A stretch of 35,579 nucleotides of DNA from Kipferlia bialata (Eukaryota; Fornicata): positions 1-35,579 of the forward strand of contig BDIP01000057.1 of the NCBI GenBank assembly GCA_003568945.1, written 5' to 3'. How positions within the stretch are numbered: the stretch's first letter is position 1; every line of letters starts with the position of its first letter. The notes under the pieces were generated by a model. That model worked only from the letters and a program-made list of their open reading frames with translations, searched no databases and had not been told where the DNA came from. The translations under genes and the position numbers were made by a program. Positions 1 through 11,069 of the stretch are shown in pieces.

Positions 1-18
1 TCTAGACCCTTATATCAG

Positions 19-3000
19 GATCAAGACCTCCAAGTGCAGCAGGATCTCCAACATCATGTTTGAGCTGCCCAAGGACTTCAACTCATTCAGTGCAGGTATA
101 TATATATATATATTATATTATATTCCACTATACACATGTATATATATATATTTATATATGTGTGTCGGTTTGAGCTGCCCAAGGACTTCAACTCATTCAG
201 TGCAGGTATTCATATGCATGTATACACTATATATATATGAATGTGTGTATGTGTATTTGTATATACTTCCACTCATCCCAGGCCTGTGGCTCAAGGTCCA
301 GAACTACCTCCAGCTGGACAACGAGGTGGGTATCACATATTATATATATTTATTGGTATGTTCATATTAGCCTTCACATACACATGGATAATAGGTCCAG
401 AAGTACCTCCAGCTGGACAACGAGGTGTGTAGCACGTATTATATATATATTGGTATTATGATTTTCTTATGTGTCATACCAAAGCCTTCCGCATTTACTG
501 TGGTGTTCCCCCATAACTATTCCTTCCTTCCACGTCCGTCCATTCTTCTCCCTTGTCTCACCGGACGTGTTATCCCTTTTCAATGTTGTATTTGATTTCT
601 CATATATATATTCGTAATCTCTCTAACCCCAGGGCAGAGAGGCCCGAGACGAAATACTCTATTGTGCATATGTATATTACATCTCTAGTATATTCATATT
701 ATATACATATTGTATACAAGTATGTATCTTCTCTCTGACCCCAGGGTAGAGAGGCCCGTGACGGGGACGACGATGAGGATGGTGAGTAGTACGCTATACT
801 ATATATATACATCAATAGATGGATACTATGAATAAGTATATAGGGATATATATATATATACATATATTTGTGACGGGGACGACGAAGAGGATGGTGAGTA
901 CATGGTAATAGTATCCCATATTGAGCCATTTACTCCTTTTAATGTGACATAGATTCACTCTCACTCAGAATCTATCTCTCTCTAATTATATTCTGTATAT
1001 TATTATTATTAGTATTACTACTTCACATATACCTGACCCCCAGACAAGCACCGTGACTCTCTCTCTCTCCCCCTATCTCTCTCTCTATATATACATATAC
1101 TGTTATGTATGTACCTGTACTGTATATATATACTATCTTACTATCAGACAAGCACCGTGACAGAGAGCTGCCCCACATCACAAGGGAGTTCTTCTTCCAG
1201 GTGTGTGTCTCTCTCTCTCTCTCTCTCCCTCTACACCCTTATTCTGTAGAACCACATCACAAGGGAGTTCTTCTTCCAGGTATCCCTCTCTCTCTCTATG
1301 TCTCTCTCTCTCTTTCTACACCTTTAGATTATCGAACCACGTCAGTAAAGAGTCATTCTTCCAGGTACATATATGTATAGATGTACAATATCTCCCATAT
1401 TCCACGGAACTCATCATCCGACATTTGTCTCTCTTTCTTTCTCTCTCTCTCTCCCTCTACACCCTTAATCCATCTCTCTCTCTTTTAGTTCTCTCTCCCT
1501 CTACACCCTTNCTACACCCTTAATCCATCTCTCTCTCTTTTAGTTCTCTCTCCCTCTACACCCTTAATGCATAGAACACTGTCATCCAACAGCTATCTCT
1601 CTCTCTCTCTCTACACCCTTATTAACTAGACCACTGTCATCCAACATTAATCTCTTTTATACTTATCCCACCATATACTCCCCTAATACCCAGAACAATG
1701 TTATCCACTGCATCTCTCTGTCTCTCTCTCTCTCTCTTCCTCTACACCCTTAATGCATAGAACACTGTCATCCCCTGCATCTCCCTCTCCCTCTACACCC
1801 TTAATGCATATATATATATATCTCTCTCCCCCTCTACACCCTTAATGCATAGAACACTGTCATCCACTGCATCTCTCTCTCTCTCTCTCTCTCTACACCC
1901 TTAATGCATAGAACACTGTCATCCACTGCAGTCAGAGGAGGCGCTACCTGCTGTTCTCATGTCCCAACAGCCAGTTTGATAGGTATAACATATACATTAT
2001 ACATACTATATAGGTGTATTGTATATATATAGTGTATATATAGTGTATATATGGTGTATATGTATTGGTATATACCTGCTGTTCTCTTATGTCCCAACAG
2101 CCAGTTTGACACAGGTATTCTCTTTACAATATTCACTGTATAATAAATCATGTAGATATATGGTTATAGGTATGCTGATACTGATACTGATAATTGATAG
2201 AATATATTATTCTCTAATTGATATGTGATGTAGCTCAATGTGTATAATCCCTCTAACCCTCAGGTTCTGGACGCAGAGGGTGGACAACGAAATACCTTAT
2301 CTGTATAGTATATATGGTGATTGCAGAATCGCAATATGGTTGTGTTTTGTGTATATATTGTATAGTAACCGTCAGGTTCTGGACCCAGAGGGTGGACAAC
2401 CGCAAGCTGGTGTTCTGGAGACTAGGTAGAGACTGTATGTATACTGTCTAGGCATCCCCGAGTTCGTGAGGGAGAGCTGTTTCCATGAATCACATACATA
2501 TAAGACATATATTCACTATTCATATAGGTATATATATATGTATCAATATTGTAGTATTCATATAATTATATGTACATACCTCACCCTAGGCATCCCCGAG
2601 TTTCTGAGGGAGACATATGTCCAACACTTCCTATCCCATTCATATATATATCATATATGTCCATGTATCATATATATGTCTGATATATATAATATATGTC
2701 ATGTATACGTCATTCATGGTATCTATATAGATATCTGACTAGTTAGGCATCCCCGAGTTCTTGAGGGAGAGCTATGTCCTGCACCCCGAGATGTCACAGC
2801 AGTTCCAGGTATATACTATATATGTATTATATATAATATCTATATATGTATATAATATACTACATATAGTATAGTATATATATAGTTGGAAATATATATA
2901 GTATATGTCCTGCACCCCGAGATGTCACAGCAGTTCCAGGTATGTATCGGTATTATATAGTGCATTATATTATATATACATATATATATATATATATGTA

Positions 3001-3750
3001 TACTATAGTATATATATATAGTATATAGTATATGTCCTGCACCCCGAGATGTCACAGCAGTTCCAGGTATAGATATATATCTATATATATATATATATAT
3101 GCACCCACTAATATGGATATGTATATATACCATACCATAATGTGTAGACCCACCACATATATATACCTTAATATACCTTAATATTGTATATATTCAATGC
3201 ATCACTACCCCCAGGGTGGCCAGTTCCCCATGCACCCACTAGTGAATATATGTATATGTATTATTACACACCACATATATACCTACGTAATGTGGTATTA
3301 TTATATATTATTGTATATATACCATAATAATATATATATATTTACTATCTCACCCTCCAGGGTGGCCAGTTCCCCATGCACCCTCCCCCTCCCATGCACC
3401 CACAGACGTTCCTACCAGGTCCCCCACACGTGGTACGTCAAACGTCAAACGTCAAACGTCAAATGGATATATATATATATATATACTTCCTACCAGGACC
3501 TCCACACGTGGTACGTCAATGAACTTCAAGTGATACATTGTTGTATCTCTCACTGTAGCAACTCTCTTTCTCTCTCTCTCTCTCTCTCTATCTAACAATA
3601 GCAGCAGGCTCTTGCCCGGATGGCTGCCCATGGACATATGCCCCCCCACCCACACCCCCACCCACACCCACACCCACATGGACATGGACACCCACACATG
3701 GTATATAGTATATATAGTATATATAGTATGTATAGTAAGTATAGTATATA

Positions 3751-3783
<33 letters not shown>

Positions 3784-6700
3784 CACATGGGCATGGACAT
3801 GGACACCCACACATGGACCCTCACATGGTGAGTATTATAATGCGATGATCGTATGCCATATACATATTAATAGTATATATACCCTACATATGGACATGGA
3901 CACCCTCACATGGACCCACATATGGTATGGATATATATAGTGTGTATATATATATATACATATACGTAGTATATGTGTACCCACATATGGTATGTGTATT
4001 AGTACCTATACACAATATATTTTCCATTGGAAGGATACACATACATATGTAGATCCATATACTGGTTTAGTGTATATACATAATATTATGTATACGTACT
4101 GATGTGTCTCATCTCCCCCCCAGTTCCATTGTGAGAAGATATATTTGCATGGACATATATATTAGTATGTCTGTGTATACTGTCTTGGTATACTGTGTTA
4201 GTATTCTATCCCACCCCCAGTATAGGTATATATATATATTTGTATTGTATACTAGTATAAAATACATATGTACATCTCTGTGTCTCACCCCCAGTTCCAC
4301 CATGGCCCTCATATCGTAAGATAATATGCATGTGTATACTAATATACATATATATATATATATAGTAATTGTATTATACATGTGTATCTCACCCCCAGTT
4401 CCACCATGGCCCACCTGGACACGGTCACGGACATGGTACGTATATTCATTATATATATAGATGTATACTACTTTTTATGAATAGTATATATAGATGCATA
4501 GACATATATTGGTGATGACCCACCTGGACACGGACACGGACATGGTACGTAACATATATATTCATATATAAGTATATATGTAGATAGGATGATAGATGTA
4601 GTTAATACTTATATATATACATGTCACCTGGACACGGGCACGGACATGGTACGTATATATATACTAATATATATATACACGCCAACCCAGACCCTGGACA
4701 TGGGCATGGTATGTAGGTGTATGTGTATTCGACAGACACACATATATTAGTATGTATCTATGTCTGTATATACCCTAACACATCAGACTCAGGCAGGGGC
4801 CACAGACACAAGCATAGATATCAAATTCTATGAATGTATACATATGTTAATTATTAGGGATGTATAGATATGTGTGTGTGTCTATATAGTGTTGTTATGC
4901 CCTTACCATCAGGCCCAGGCAGAGGCCACAGACATATATGTATATGTACATACATATGTGTATATTGTTTACTACTAACCTATATATACACACACACACA
5001 CATATATATACATATATACCCTAACCCATCATAGTGTTGATATACTTATACATACTTATATATACTTATATATATACTTATATATATATATGTACTTACT
5101 GTCAGGCCCAGGCAGAGGCCACAGACACATGTATGTCCAAGTGCATATATATTTGTATATATCCACACATTACTATATATGTAGGTAGGTATATACCCTA
5201 ACCCATCAGGCCCAGGCAGAGGACCTAGACATATATGTATATGTATATTCACCTTCTGTGTGGTATTTACTAACCTATCTACTTATATATGTGTATAGTA
5301 CTATGCCCTTACAATCAGGCCCAGGCAGAGGGCATAGACACAGGCCCAGGCAGATATATATATATATATACATATATACCCTAACCCATCATAGTGTTGT
5401 TATGTACTTACTATCAGGCCCAGGCAGAGGGCATAGACACAAGCACGGACACGGGATGGGGAGGGGGATGGGGAGAGAGGTATGAATATAAAGATGAAAA
5501 GTACATTCCCTCTCCACTATTCTTCTAGGCACAACATTGCATGATGGATCAGACATATATTTGTATACTGCTGTATAGTGTGTATATTTATATGTACCAA
5601 GTATACATGTACGCACATCCTATAGCCTTCTGTGCTACACCCTTTATCCATGCCTCTACACCCTTATATGACAGGCCCTGCAGTGCATGATGGAGCAGAC
5701 CCATGCCGCTGGTGTGCAAGAAGAGAGGGAGAGGTATTATTAATATGTATATATATATGTATATAGGCTATATGTATATTGGCTCTATGTATACATATAT
5801 AAACTATAGTATATACATTCATTATGCAAATATGAATATCAAGAGAGGGAGAGGTAATATATGTAAAGATATATACACATATATATATATATACGTATGT
5901 ATTGGACCATTGTATATACCTGACCCCCCAGACACCAGACTCTCTTCATTTGTTTCTCTCTCTCTCTCTATGTTTACACTCTCTCTGTCTATTCTATGTA
6001 TATATATGTGTGTTAGACTAATACATATATCTGACCCCCCAGACACCAGAGTACGATGCATGGGGACACAGACATGGTATCCAGGTATGTGCATGTATAT
6101 ATATATATGTGTGCGGTATATTATTAGAAACAGTATTCATTAGTGTATAAAATGATGTTTCTTATCCATAGATGTAGAGACAGCCAGTGCCCCAAGTGAG
6201 AAGGAGAGGGAGAGGGAGAGGGAGAGAGAGACTGAGTCCCGTGAGGAGAGTGATCTGCACCATGGCCTGTCGTCACTGGCTGAACTGGCATCCGAGATAG
6301 ACACGGGTGGGTTTATATATATGTATATATATATACTGAGAGAGCTGACTGTATCATACTCATTGTATACATAAACTACATATTGCTATTGCACTCATCG
6401 TCAGGTGCCAAGTCCTCGGCTAAGAATGACACTGGGGGAGAGAGGGAGAGACAGAGGGAGAGGGAGAGGGAGAGGGAGAATGTGCCTGATGGGGCAGTAG
6501 GTATGTATAGTGTAGATAGATGTATATATCTATACAACTATACAGTATATACACTCTAACAGTAGGCCAGACAGGAGACAGAGAGAGAGAGAGAGAGATG
6601 CATACTCACACCCATGATAGGGAGAGAGAGAGATCTGCAACATCGACAGAGAGAGAGCATGGGGGAGAGAGAGAGAGAGAGAGGAGCACATCGGATACTA

Positions 6701-6834
6701 GGGAGAGAGAGAGAGAGAGAGATGACAGAGAGTCATTGGAGGACAGGCAGAGGGCCTATAGAGAGCACTTCATGCACATGCACGGGAGGAGGTATACCTA
6801 TATGTGGATATCTATAGTTATGAACATATATATG

Positions 6835-6867
<33 letters not shown>

Positions 6868-7201
6868 GGGGGGCACTTCATGCACATGCTCGGGAGGAGG
6901 TGTATATCAATATGTACATACATACTGTGACCCCCATAAGAGTAACTGTATATCAGAGTTCCTTATTACAATGCCCTTATTCCAATAGCACTATTCTAAT
7001 TGCAGGATGCACATGAAGCGCCAGTATATATGCATATATATATATATTTATATTGCTTATTCTAATGGTCTTATTCTAATGACAGGATGCACATGAAGCG
7101 CCAGTACATGCAAGGGATGAAGGGTGCAGTCAACCCCAGCATGTTTGGCGGGGGGACAATACCAAGGCCAGGTATATATCTATAGATATATATACATATA
7201 T

Positions 7202-7241
<40 letters not shown>

Positions 7242-9282
7242 CTGTATCCTATACACAGAGACAGAGAGATTTATGATAATATGCTTACATGTATGTATCA
7301 ACCCCAGCATGTTTGGAGGGGGGACAATACCAAGGCCAGGTATATATATATACACAGATATATATATGTGTATATTTGTGGGGAGAGAGAGAGAGAAAGA
7401 CTTTGGTGAGTGGGGACAATACCCAGACCAGGTGATTGAGTTGTTTGCTAGAAATATACTTTGCTATATATATAAAGAGATTGATGTGAATGAGTTTATA
7501 TATGGCTACCCAAGCATGGTTGGAGGGGGGACAATACCCAGACCAGGTATATATATATATAGATATATACACACATATATATATACCTGTATCCTATACA
7601 CAGAGACAAAGAGATTTATGATAATATGCTTACATGTATGTATCAACCCAAGCGGGTTTGGAGGGGGGACAATACCCAGACCAGGTAGTGTAGTATATGT
7701 AAATGGTATATATATATATATAGAGAGAGAGAGATAGAGATTGAGAGATGACTCTTCCAGTATGATACCTCTCCCTCTAGCCCCTTATTCCTCTCTGGTT
7801 ACATAATGAGACTATTTTATATGTATCATCTCTCCTCTCTCTTTGCCCCATGTGTCTCTCTGGTTATGTAGCATTATTCTCTCCCTCCCTCTAGCCCCTT
7901 ATATCAGGCAGTTGTTTGCACCAGTGTGTTCTCTCTCTCCCCCTCTACACCCTTATATCAGGCGGCTGTATGCACGGTCATGGCCCAGGGCCATACGGGT
8001 TCCCATCAGGTGAGTGTATTTTCTATGTTCTCTCTCTCTCTCTCTCTCTATGTTACGTGTCATATCCACCTCTCTCTCTCTCTCTTTCTCTCCCTATAGA
8101 TAGGTATACTCTTACAGTCATTCCCCGAGTACTTCCGTGCCATATTCACCTTTCTCTCTCTCTCTCTATCTCCCTCTCTCTCTATATATATATGTATATA
8201 CATATTCTAACCCCCCAGTCCCCGAGTACTTCCGTGCCATATCTGTGATGCCCCCAGAGACACAAGTGGTGCATGTACGTGTGTATGTTTACCCACATGT
8301 TTACCCTAGGACATATACTAGTTTATTGACCTTGTATGTAATATATAAGTATACATATCTGATGTGCCATATCAGTGATGCCCCCAGAGACACAAGTGGT
8401 GCATATACGTGTATATATATATACATATGTATATATATATGTATGCACAGTCCTGTACACATTGTTGTGATGCCCCCAGAGACACAAGTGGTGCATGTAA
8501 GTATATATATATACATATACATACATACACCTATACTGTACACTACCATATTGGAATATACATACTTACATAATGATATATATATGCATATATATAGTAC
8601 ACCTCTGGCACAAAGTGTGGAGACTCTTAGATTACACATTTACTATTGCTATATTATATACTACAACAATTGCCATGTCCATATGTACCTGACCCCCCCC
8701 CCCCCAGGTCCCTACTATTATATATGTATGTGTGTGTGTATATATATAATGATGATATGGGATGTATATACTGTCCTGGCACAGGGTGTCAAACAATTAC
8801 ATTCTATCTTACTATTAAATAATTATTGTTACAAAAATATGAAAATTGTATTATTATTTTACACACATAGAATTAATGATTGTTCAATGTATACTATTAC
8901 AATGTATATACCTGATACCCAGGTGCCTGTCCCGTGGCACAAGGTGCCTGACGTACTGCACATGCTGCTGGAAGGTATACAGGGATATATATATATATAT
9001 ATATATATACTCCTATGCATATACTATAGATATACTATATATATATATGTACATATAGTATTATATATACAAGGTGCCTGATGTGCTGTACATGCTGCTG
9101 AAAGGTATGGATACAAGGATATAGTGCATACGTATATATACTTATATATATGATATACTGAAGACAAGCATACATACTGGTGTATGGAAGAATAGAGTGC
9201 CTGATACACACTATTATATATGTACATATAGTAATATATATACAAGGTGCCTGATGTGCTGCTGGAAGGTAACACCTATTTC

Positions 9283-9337
<55 letters not shown>

Positions 9338-10461
9338 CCCTACACCCTTAACACCCAGGCCTTGATGACATGAACCACATGATCAGTGATGTGCCCAGCA
9401 CAGACAGGTATATATACATATATATATGTTAATAGTTAAGATTCAGTATATACATACAATGTATAATATATATATAAATATATATGGTGTGTACTTATGA
9501 ATATATGAACCACATGATCAGTGATGTGCCCAGCACAGACATGGTATGATTGAGTATGGAGACAATATACATTAATATATATGAATATATATATATAGTG
9601 TATAATATGGTGTATACTATTATATTTGTATATATATAATGATGACTATTATGTTGGATATCACTTGTATGTATGTATTAGTCTTATCCCCCAGGTGCCC
9701 ACCCATCAATGCTGCCCAGAATGTCCACTGGCTCTCTCTCTCTCTCTCTCCCCCCCCCTCTCTCTCAATATATATACATATTCGCATACTCATTAACCCT
9801 AAGGGTTCCACCCCGCAATGCTGCCCAGAATGTCCACATGTACAGAGACGCCATTGACAGTGACAGGTACTGATACACTTTGCATATATACTATATATAT
9901 ATATATAGTATATATATATATAATGTATGTCCACATGTACAGAGACGCCATGGAGGGGGAGAGGTATAGAGGGTATATATTGTATCTACTCTATCTATTG
10001 TATATATATAGTATGTACTCATACCAGGTCCAGACCCATGTCCCAGCGACCCCCCTCTCATATGGGCACACCAGGCGACAGGGGTAGGGAGAGGGAGAGA
10101 GAGAGAGACATGCCCACAGCCACAGTGGCATCCCTGGAGACAGAGCAGCAGGTATATTGTTATATACATATACTATATACTATAGTGCCTATATACTATA
10201 TATAGTGGATATACTCAATACTGCCACAGTGGCATCACTAGAGACAGAGCAGCAGGTATTTATACTATATACATCCTCTACACCCCTAATGATTTTGCTC
10301 ATCTCACCCTTCAGGTCGAGAGGGAGAGAGAGAGAGAGAGAGTCCTCGCCCAGGAGAGAGAGGTCAGACGCGTGCCCCAGGGTGGGGAGAGAGAGAGAGA
10401 GAGAGACCAGGGGTATGGGCACGGTACTCCCGCCAAGAGAAGACCCTCTTTCACAGGATGA
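19..10461 (+). CDS. Gene 1: 24-exon protein, 5' truncated; aromatic/basic domain plus His/Gly and Arg-Glu tails
   Basis: Function not recognised. Exons read by frame continuity: 19-95, 282-325, 745-781, 1148-1200, 1936-1982, 2376-2425, 2747-2808, 3361-3432, 3605-3700, 4399-4435, 5418-5479, 5675-5733, 6050-6084 (or from 6043), 6172-6306, 6405-6500, 6566-6791, 7086-7171, 7962-8009, 8219-8274, 8923-8974, 9359-9407, 9804-9866, 10028-10151, 10315-10461 (TGA stop). About 600 residues are visible; the start lies left of the window. The first 120 residues form a dense aromatic/basic region (e.g. REFFFQRRRYLLFSCPNS, then FWTQRVDNRKLVFWRLG) that could be a winged-helix-like DNA-binding fold; this is a guess, and heat-shock-factor or initiator-binding domains are only candidates. 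It is followed by Pro/His tracts (PHPHPHPHPHGHGH), Gly-Pro-Arg/His repeats, and long ER/RE tracts from GAGAGA repeats. The last exon ends in AKRRPSFTG. The exon 12/13 junction is the only frame-uncertain joint. Nearly every intron holds copies of its flanking exons. Confidence 0.8.
58..209 (+). repeat. 42-nt exon-end/donor duplication, gene 1 exon 1
   Basis: Positions 58-99 and 168-209 are identical and span the exon 3' end and its gtat donor. The first copy is the in-frame exon; the second lies inside the intron with an intact donor. Confidence 0.9.
295..427 (+). repeat. Exon-end/donor duplication, gene 1 exon 2
   Basis: 295-328 and 394-427 match over 34 nt with one difference; both keep a gtg donor. 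The second copy is intronic. Confidence 0.88.
627..900 (+). repeat. Exon 3 of gene 1: one upstream acceptor copy and one downstream donor copy
   Basis: The acceptor and first bases at 739-762 are copied at 627-650. The exon end and gtgagta donor at 758-788 are copied at 870-900. The short acidic exon (GREARDGDDDED) sits between its own fragments. Confidence 0.88.
1041..1366 (+). repeat. Exon 4 of gene 1 flanked by junction copies
   Basis: The start at 1145-1161 is copied at 1041-1057. The end (1174-1202) is copied at 1253-1281 and, diverged, at 1336-1366, each with a GT donor. Confidence 0.85.
1440..1935 (+). repeat. Tandem array of about 60-nt units covering the intron-4 3' end
   Basis: Units of the form (CT)n, ctacacccttaatgcat, agaacactgtcatccactgca repeat about eight times up to the acceptor of exon 5. 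Only the last unit continues to a CAG acceptor; earlier ones run into CT tracts. The intron is 735 nt (1201-1935). An N at 1511 lies in the array. Confidence 0.85.
1511..1511. other. Ambiguous base (N)
   Basis: A single N sits between two ctacaccctt units, so the assembly is uncertain in this tandem array and copy number may be wrong. Confidence 0.95.
2083..2290 (+). repeat. Copies of exon 5 end and exon 6 start inside intron 5 of gene 1
   Basis: 2083-2115 repeats the exon 5 end (cctgctgttctc.tatgtcccaaca...), and 2262-2290 repeats the exon 6 acceptor and start (caggttctggac.cagagggtgg). The intron therefore carries fragments of both neighbours. Confidence 0.82.
2450..3068 (+). repeat. Exon 7 of gene 1: two upstream starts and two downstream ends
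   Basis: The start (ggcatccccgag) occurs near 2452, 2589 and 2747; the end (cctgcaccccgagatgtcac then agcagttccaggtat) at about 2778, 2908 and 3035. Only 2747-2808 is complete and joins in frame. Intron 7 (2809-3360) otherwise holds AT-rich sequence. Confidence 0.9.
3212..3520 (+). repeat. Junction copies around exon 8 of gene 1
   Basis: 3212-3241 copies the acceptor and start of exon 8. 3486-3520 copies its end with the gtacgt donor. A short gtcaaac tandem follows the true donor at about 3437-3460. Confidence 0.85.
3781..4003 (+). repeat. Copies of the His-rich exon 9 end
   Basis: The ggacatggacacccacacatgg segment recurs near 3787-3830, 3890-3925 and (short) 3978-3994, each followed by a GT donor. 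They lie in the 698-nt intron 3701-4398. Confidence 0.8.
4118..4713 (+). repeat. Exon 10 of gene 1: two upstream starts and three downstream ends
   Basis: The acceptor plus ttccac start appears near 4120 and 4285 before the real exon 4399-4435. The cacctggacacggrcacggac end with gtacgt or gtatgt donors recurs near 4519, 4626 and 4688. Confidence 0.85.
4781..5479 (+). repeat. Seven-fold acceptor/start copies of exon 11 of gene 1
   Basis: The atcaggcccaggcagag block occurs at about 4783, 4908, 5102, 5206, 5314, 5341 (short) and finally 5414, where the real exon 5418-5479 continues. Some copies extend upstream over gtgttgttatg-ccttac-atcag, so intron end and exon start were copied together. The intron is 982 nt. 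Confidence 0.88.
5521..5860 (+). repeat. Junction copies around exon 12 of gene 1
   Basis: A diverged copy of the start with gcatgatgga.cagac lies at 5525-5556; a copy of the end (caagagagggagaggta) lies at 5839-5856. Confidence 0.7.
5917..6050 (+). repeat. Acceptor copy before exon 13 of gene 1
   Basis: ctgaccccccagacaccaga at 6031-6050 has an almost identical partner at about 5919-5939, which runs into a CT tract instead of an exon. Confidence 0.8.
6762..6905 (+). repeat. Donor-side copy of exon 16 of gene 1
   Basis: gcacttcatgcacatgc.cgggaggaggt at about 6764-6793 recurs at 6869-6902, the second copy with a gtgtat donor. Confidence 0.85.
6987..7687 (+). repeat. Exon 17 of gene 1: one start copy and four end copies in a segmental array
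   Basis: The start (gcaggatgcacatgaagcgc) occurs at about 7002 and 7083. The end (gtttggnggggggacaatacc) occurs in the real exon and near 7308, 7405 (partial), 7514 and 7657, all with GT donors. A block of about 100 nt including intron sequence is duplicated at 7243-7345 and 7587-7685. Confidence 0.9.
7890..8155 (+). repeat. Acceptor copies before exons 18 and 19 of gene 1
   Basis: ccccttatatcaggcagttgt at 7893-7915 is a diverged copy of the exon 18 junction at 7950-7972. 8117-8146 copies the exon 19 start (ccccgagtacttccgtgcca) found at 8219. Confidence 0.8.
8359..8503 (+). repeat. Donor-side copies of exon 19 of gene 1
   Basis: tgatgcccccagagacacaa followed by gtggtgcat recurs at about 8376-8404 and 8469-8496. 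The first copy has atacgt instead of the gtacgt donor; the second has gtaagt. Confidence 0.88.
8600..9272 (+). repeat. Copies of exon 20 of gene 1 on both sides
   Basis: Diverged starts (tggcacaaagtg, tggcacagggtg) lie at about 8605 and 8775; ends (aaggtgcctgatgtgctg...ctggaaggta) at 9071-9105 and 9244-9270. The stretch 8275-8922 otherwise shows AT-rich intron and a C11 run near 8692. Confidence 0.82.
9505..9967 (+). repeat. Copies of exons 21 and 22 of gene 1
   Basis: 9505-9545 repeats the exon 21 end (gaaccacatgatcagtgatg). 9691-9730 is a start copy of exon 22 that keeps a better-looking cccccag acceptor than the real exon at 9804. 9928-9963 repeats the exon 22 end. Confidence 0.82.
10219..10258 (+). 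repeat. Donor-side copy of exon 23 of gene 1
   Basis: gccacagtggcatc..tagagacagagcagcaggtat copies the exon 23 end at about 10119-10155. Confidence 0.88.
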
Positions 10462-10905
10462 AAGTTCTCTCCTGCACCCTTTTGCCACCCATGTTGTCGG
10501 GATGAGCAGAAACAATACCGTTCCAATTGTTTTCATGTATTTGTGTTCTCACTGTTGTGTTGTACAATAGACATTATTGAATGACGAGTGATGAATGATC
10601 AGAGTGAATTCTCTTGATTGTAATCGTGCTCTTTGTTTGCATAGTTACTAAATGTATGTTCCATGTGACTAATAAGGATATGCTTACGAATCTATTACTG
10701 TAATGCAGTAATCGAGAGAGAGATGAATGTGCTTGTATGTATATGTAATGAATATTTACATATGCAGAACAAAGAGAGACCAAGTGGTCCAGTCCTGAGA
10801 TTTCTCTCTCTCTCTATCTCTCTCCCTCTACACCCTTAATCCAGGTCCCACTGTGTCCAGTCCCGAGACGCCTCGTTCTCTCTCTCTCTCTCTTCCTCTA
10901 CACCC
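10462..10905. other. Convergent intergenic region between genes 1 and 2
   Basis: The 3' ends of genes 1 and 2 face each other over 444 nt. No coding exon is seen. It contains copies of the gene 2 terminal codons and CT tracts. No clear poly(A) signal is assigned. Confidence 0.7.
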
Positions 10906-10943
10906 TTAATCCAGGTCCCACTGTGTCCAGTCCTGAGAGGCAC
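10782..10943 (-). repeat. Stop-codon region of gene 2 duplicated downstream
   Basis: The block ctctacacccttaatccagg followed by tcccactgtgtccagtcc (complement of the DWTQWDLD-stop codons) occurs at about 10826-10862 and 10896-10932, 70 nt apart, with a third fragment near 10784-10799. Confidence 0.85.
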
Positions 10944-11032
10944 GCATCGACTGCTCAGCTGCTAGCTTCTGCTGCTTGGCACGGAGTCTCTCCATGGCAG
11001 CCTGAGATAAGGGGTACAGTACGAGTAGCGCA

Positions 11033-11069
<37 letters not shown>

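Noticed and set aside
1231-1900. CCCTTA repeats as an interstitial telomere
   Set aside because: The motif always sits inside the longer CTACACCCTTA context, spaced by CT tracts, and is not a pure tandem hexamer.
4781-5479. CRISPR-like spaced repeats
   Set aside because: The repeats are exon junction fragments of unequal length with AT-rich spacers of irregular size in a eukaryotic intron.
8137-9081. A 314-codon open frame rich in Tyr, Ile and Cys
   Set aside because: It crosses real exons 19-20 of gene 1 and their AT-rich introns in a frame that reads TATATA and CTCTCT repeats; composition and splice sites show it is a by-product.
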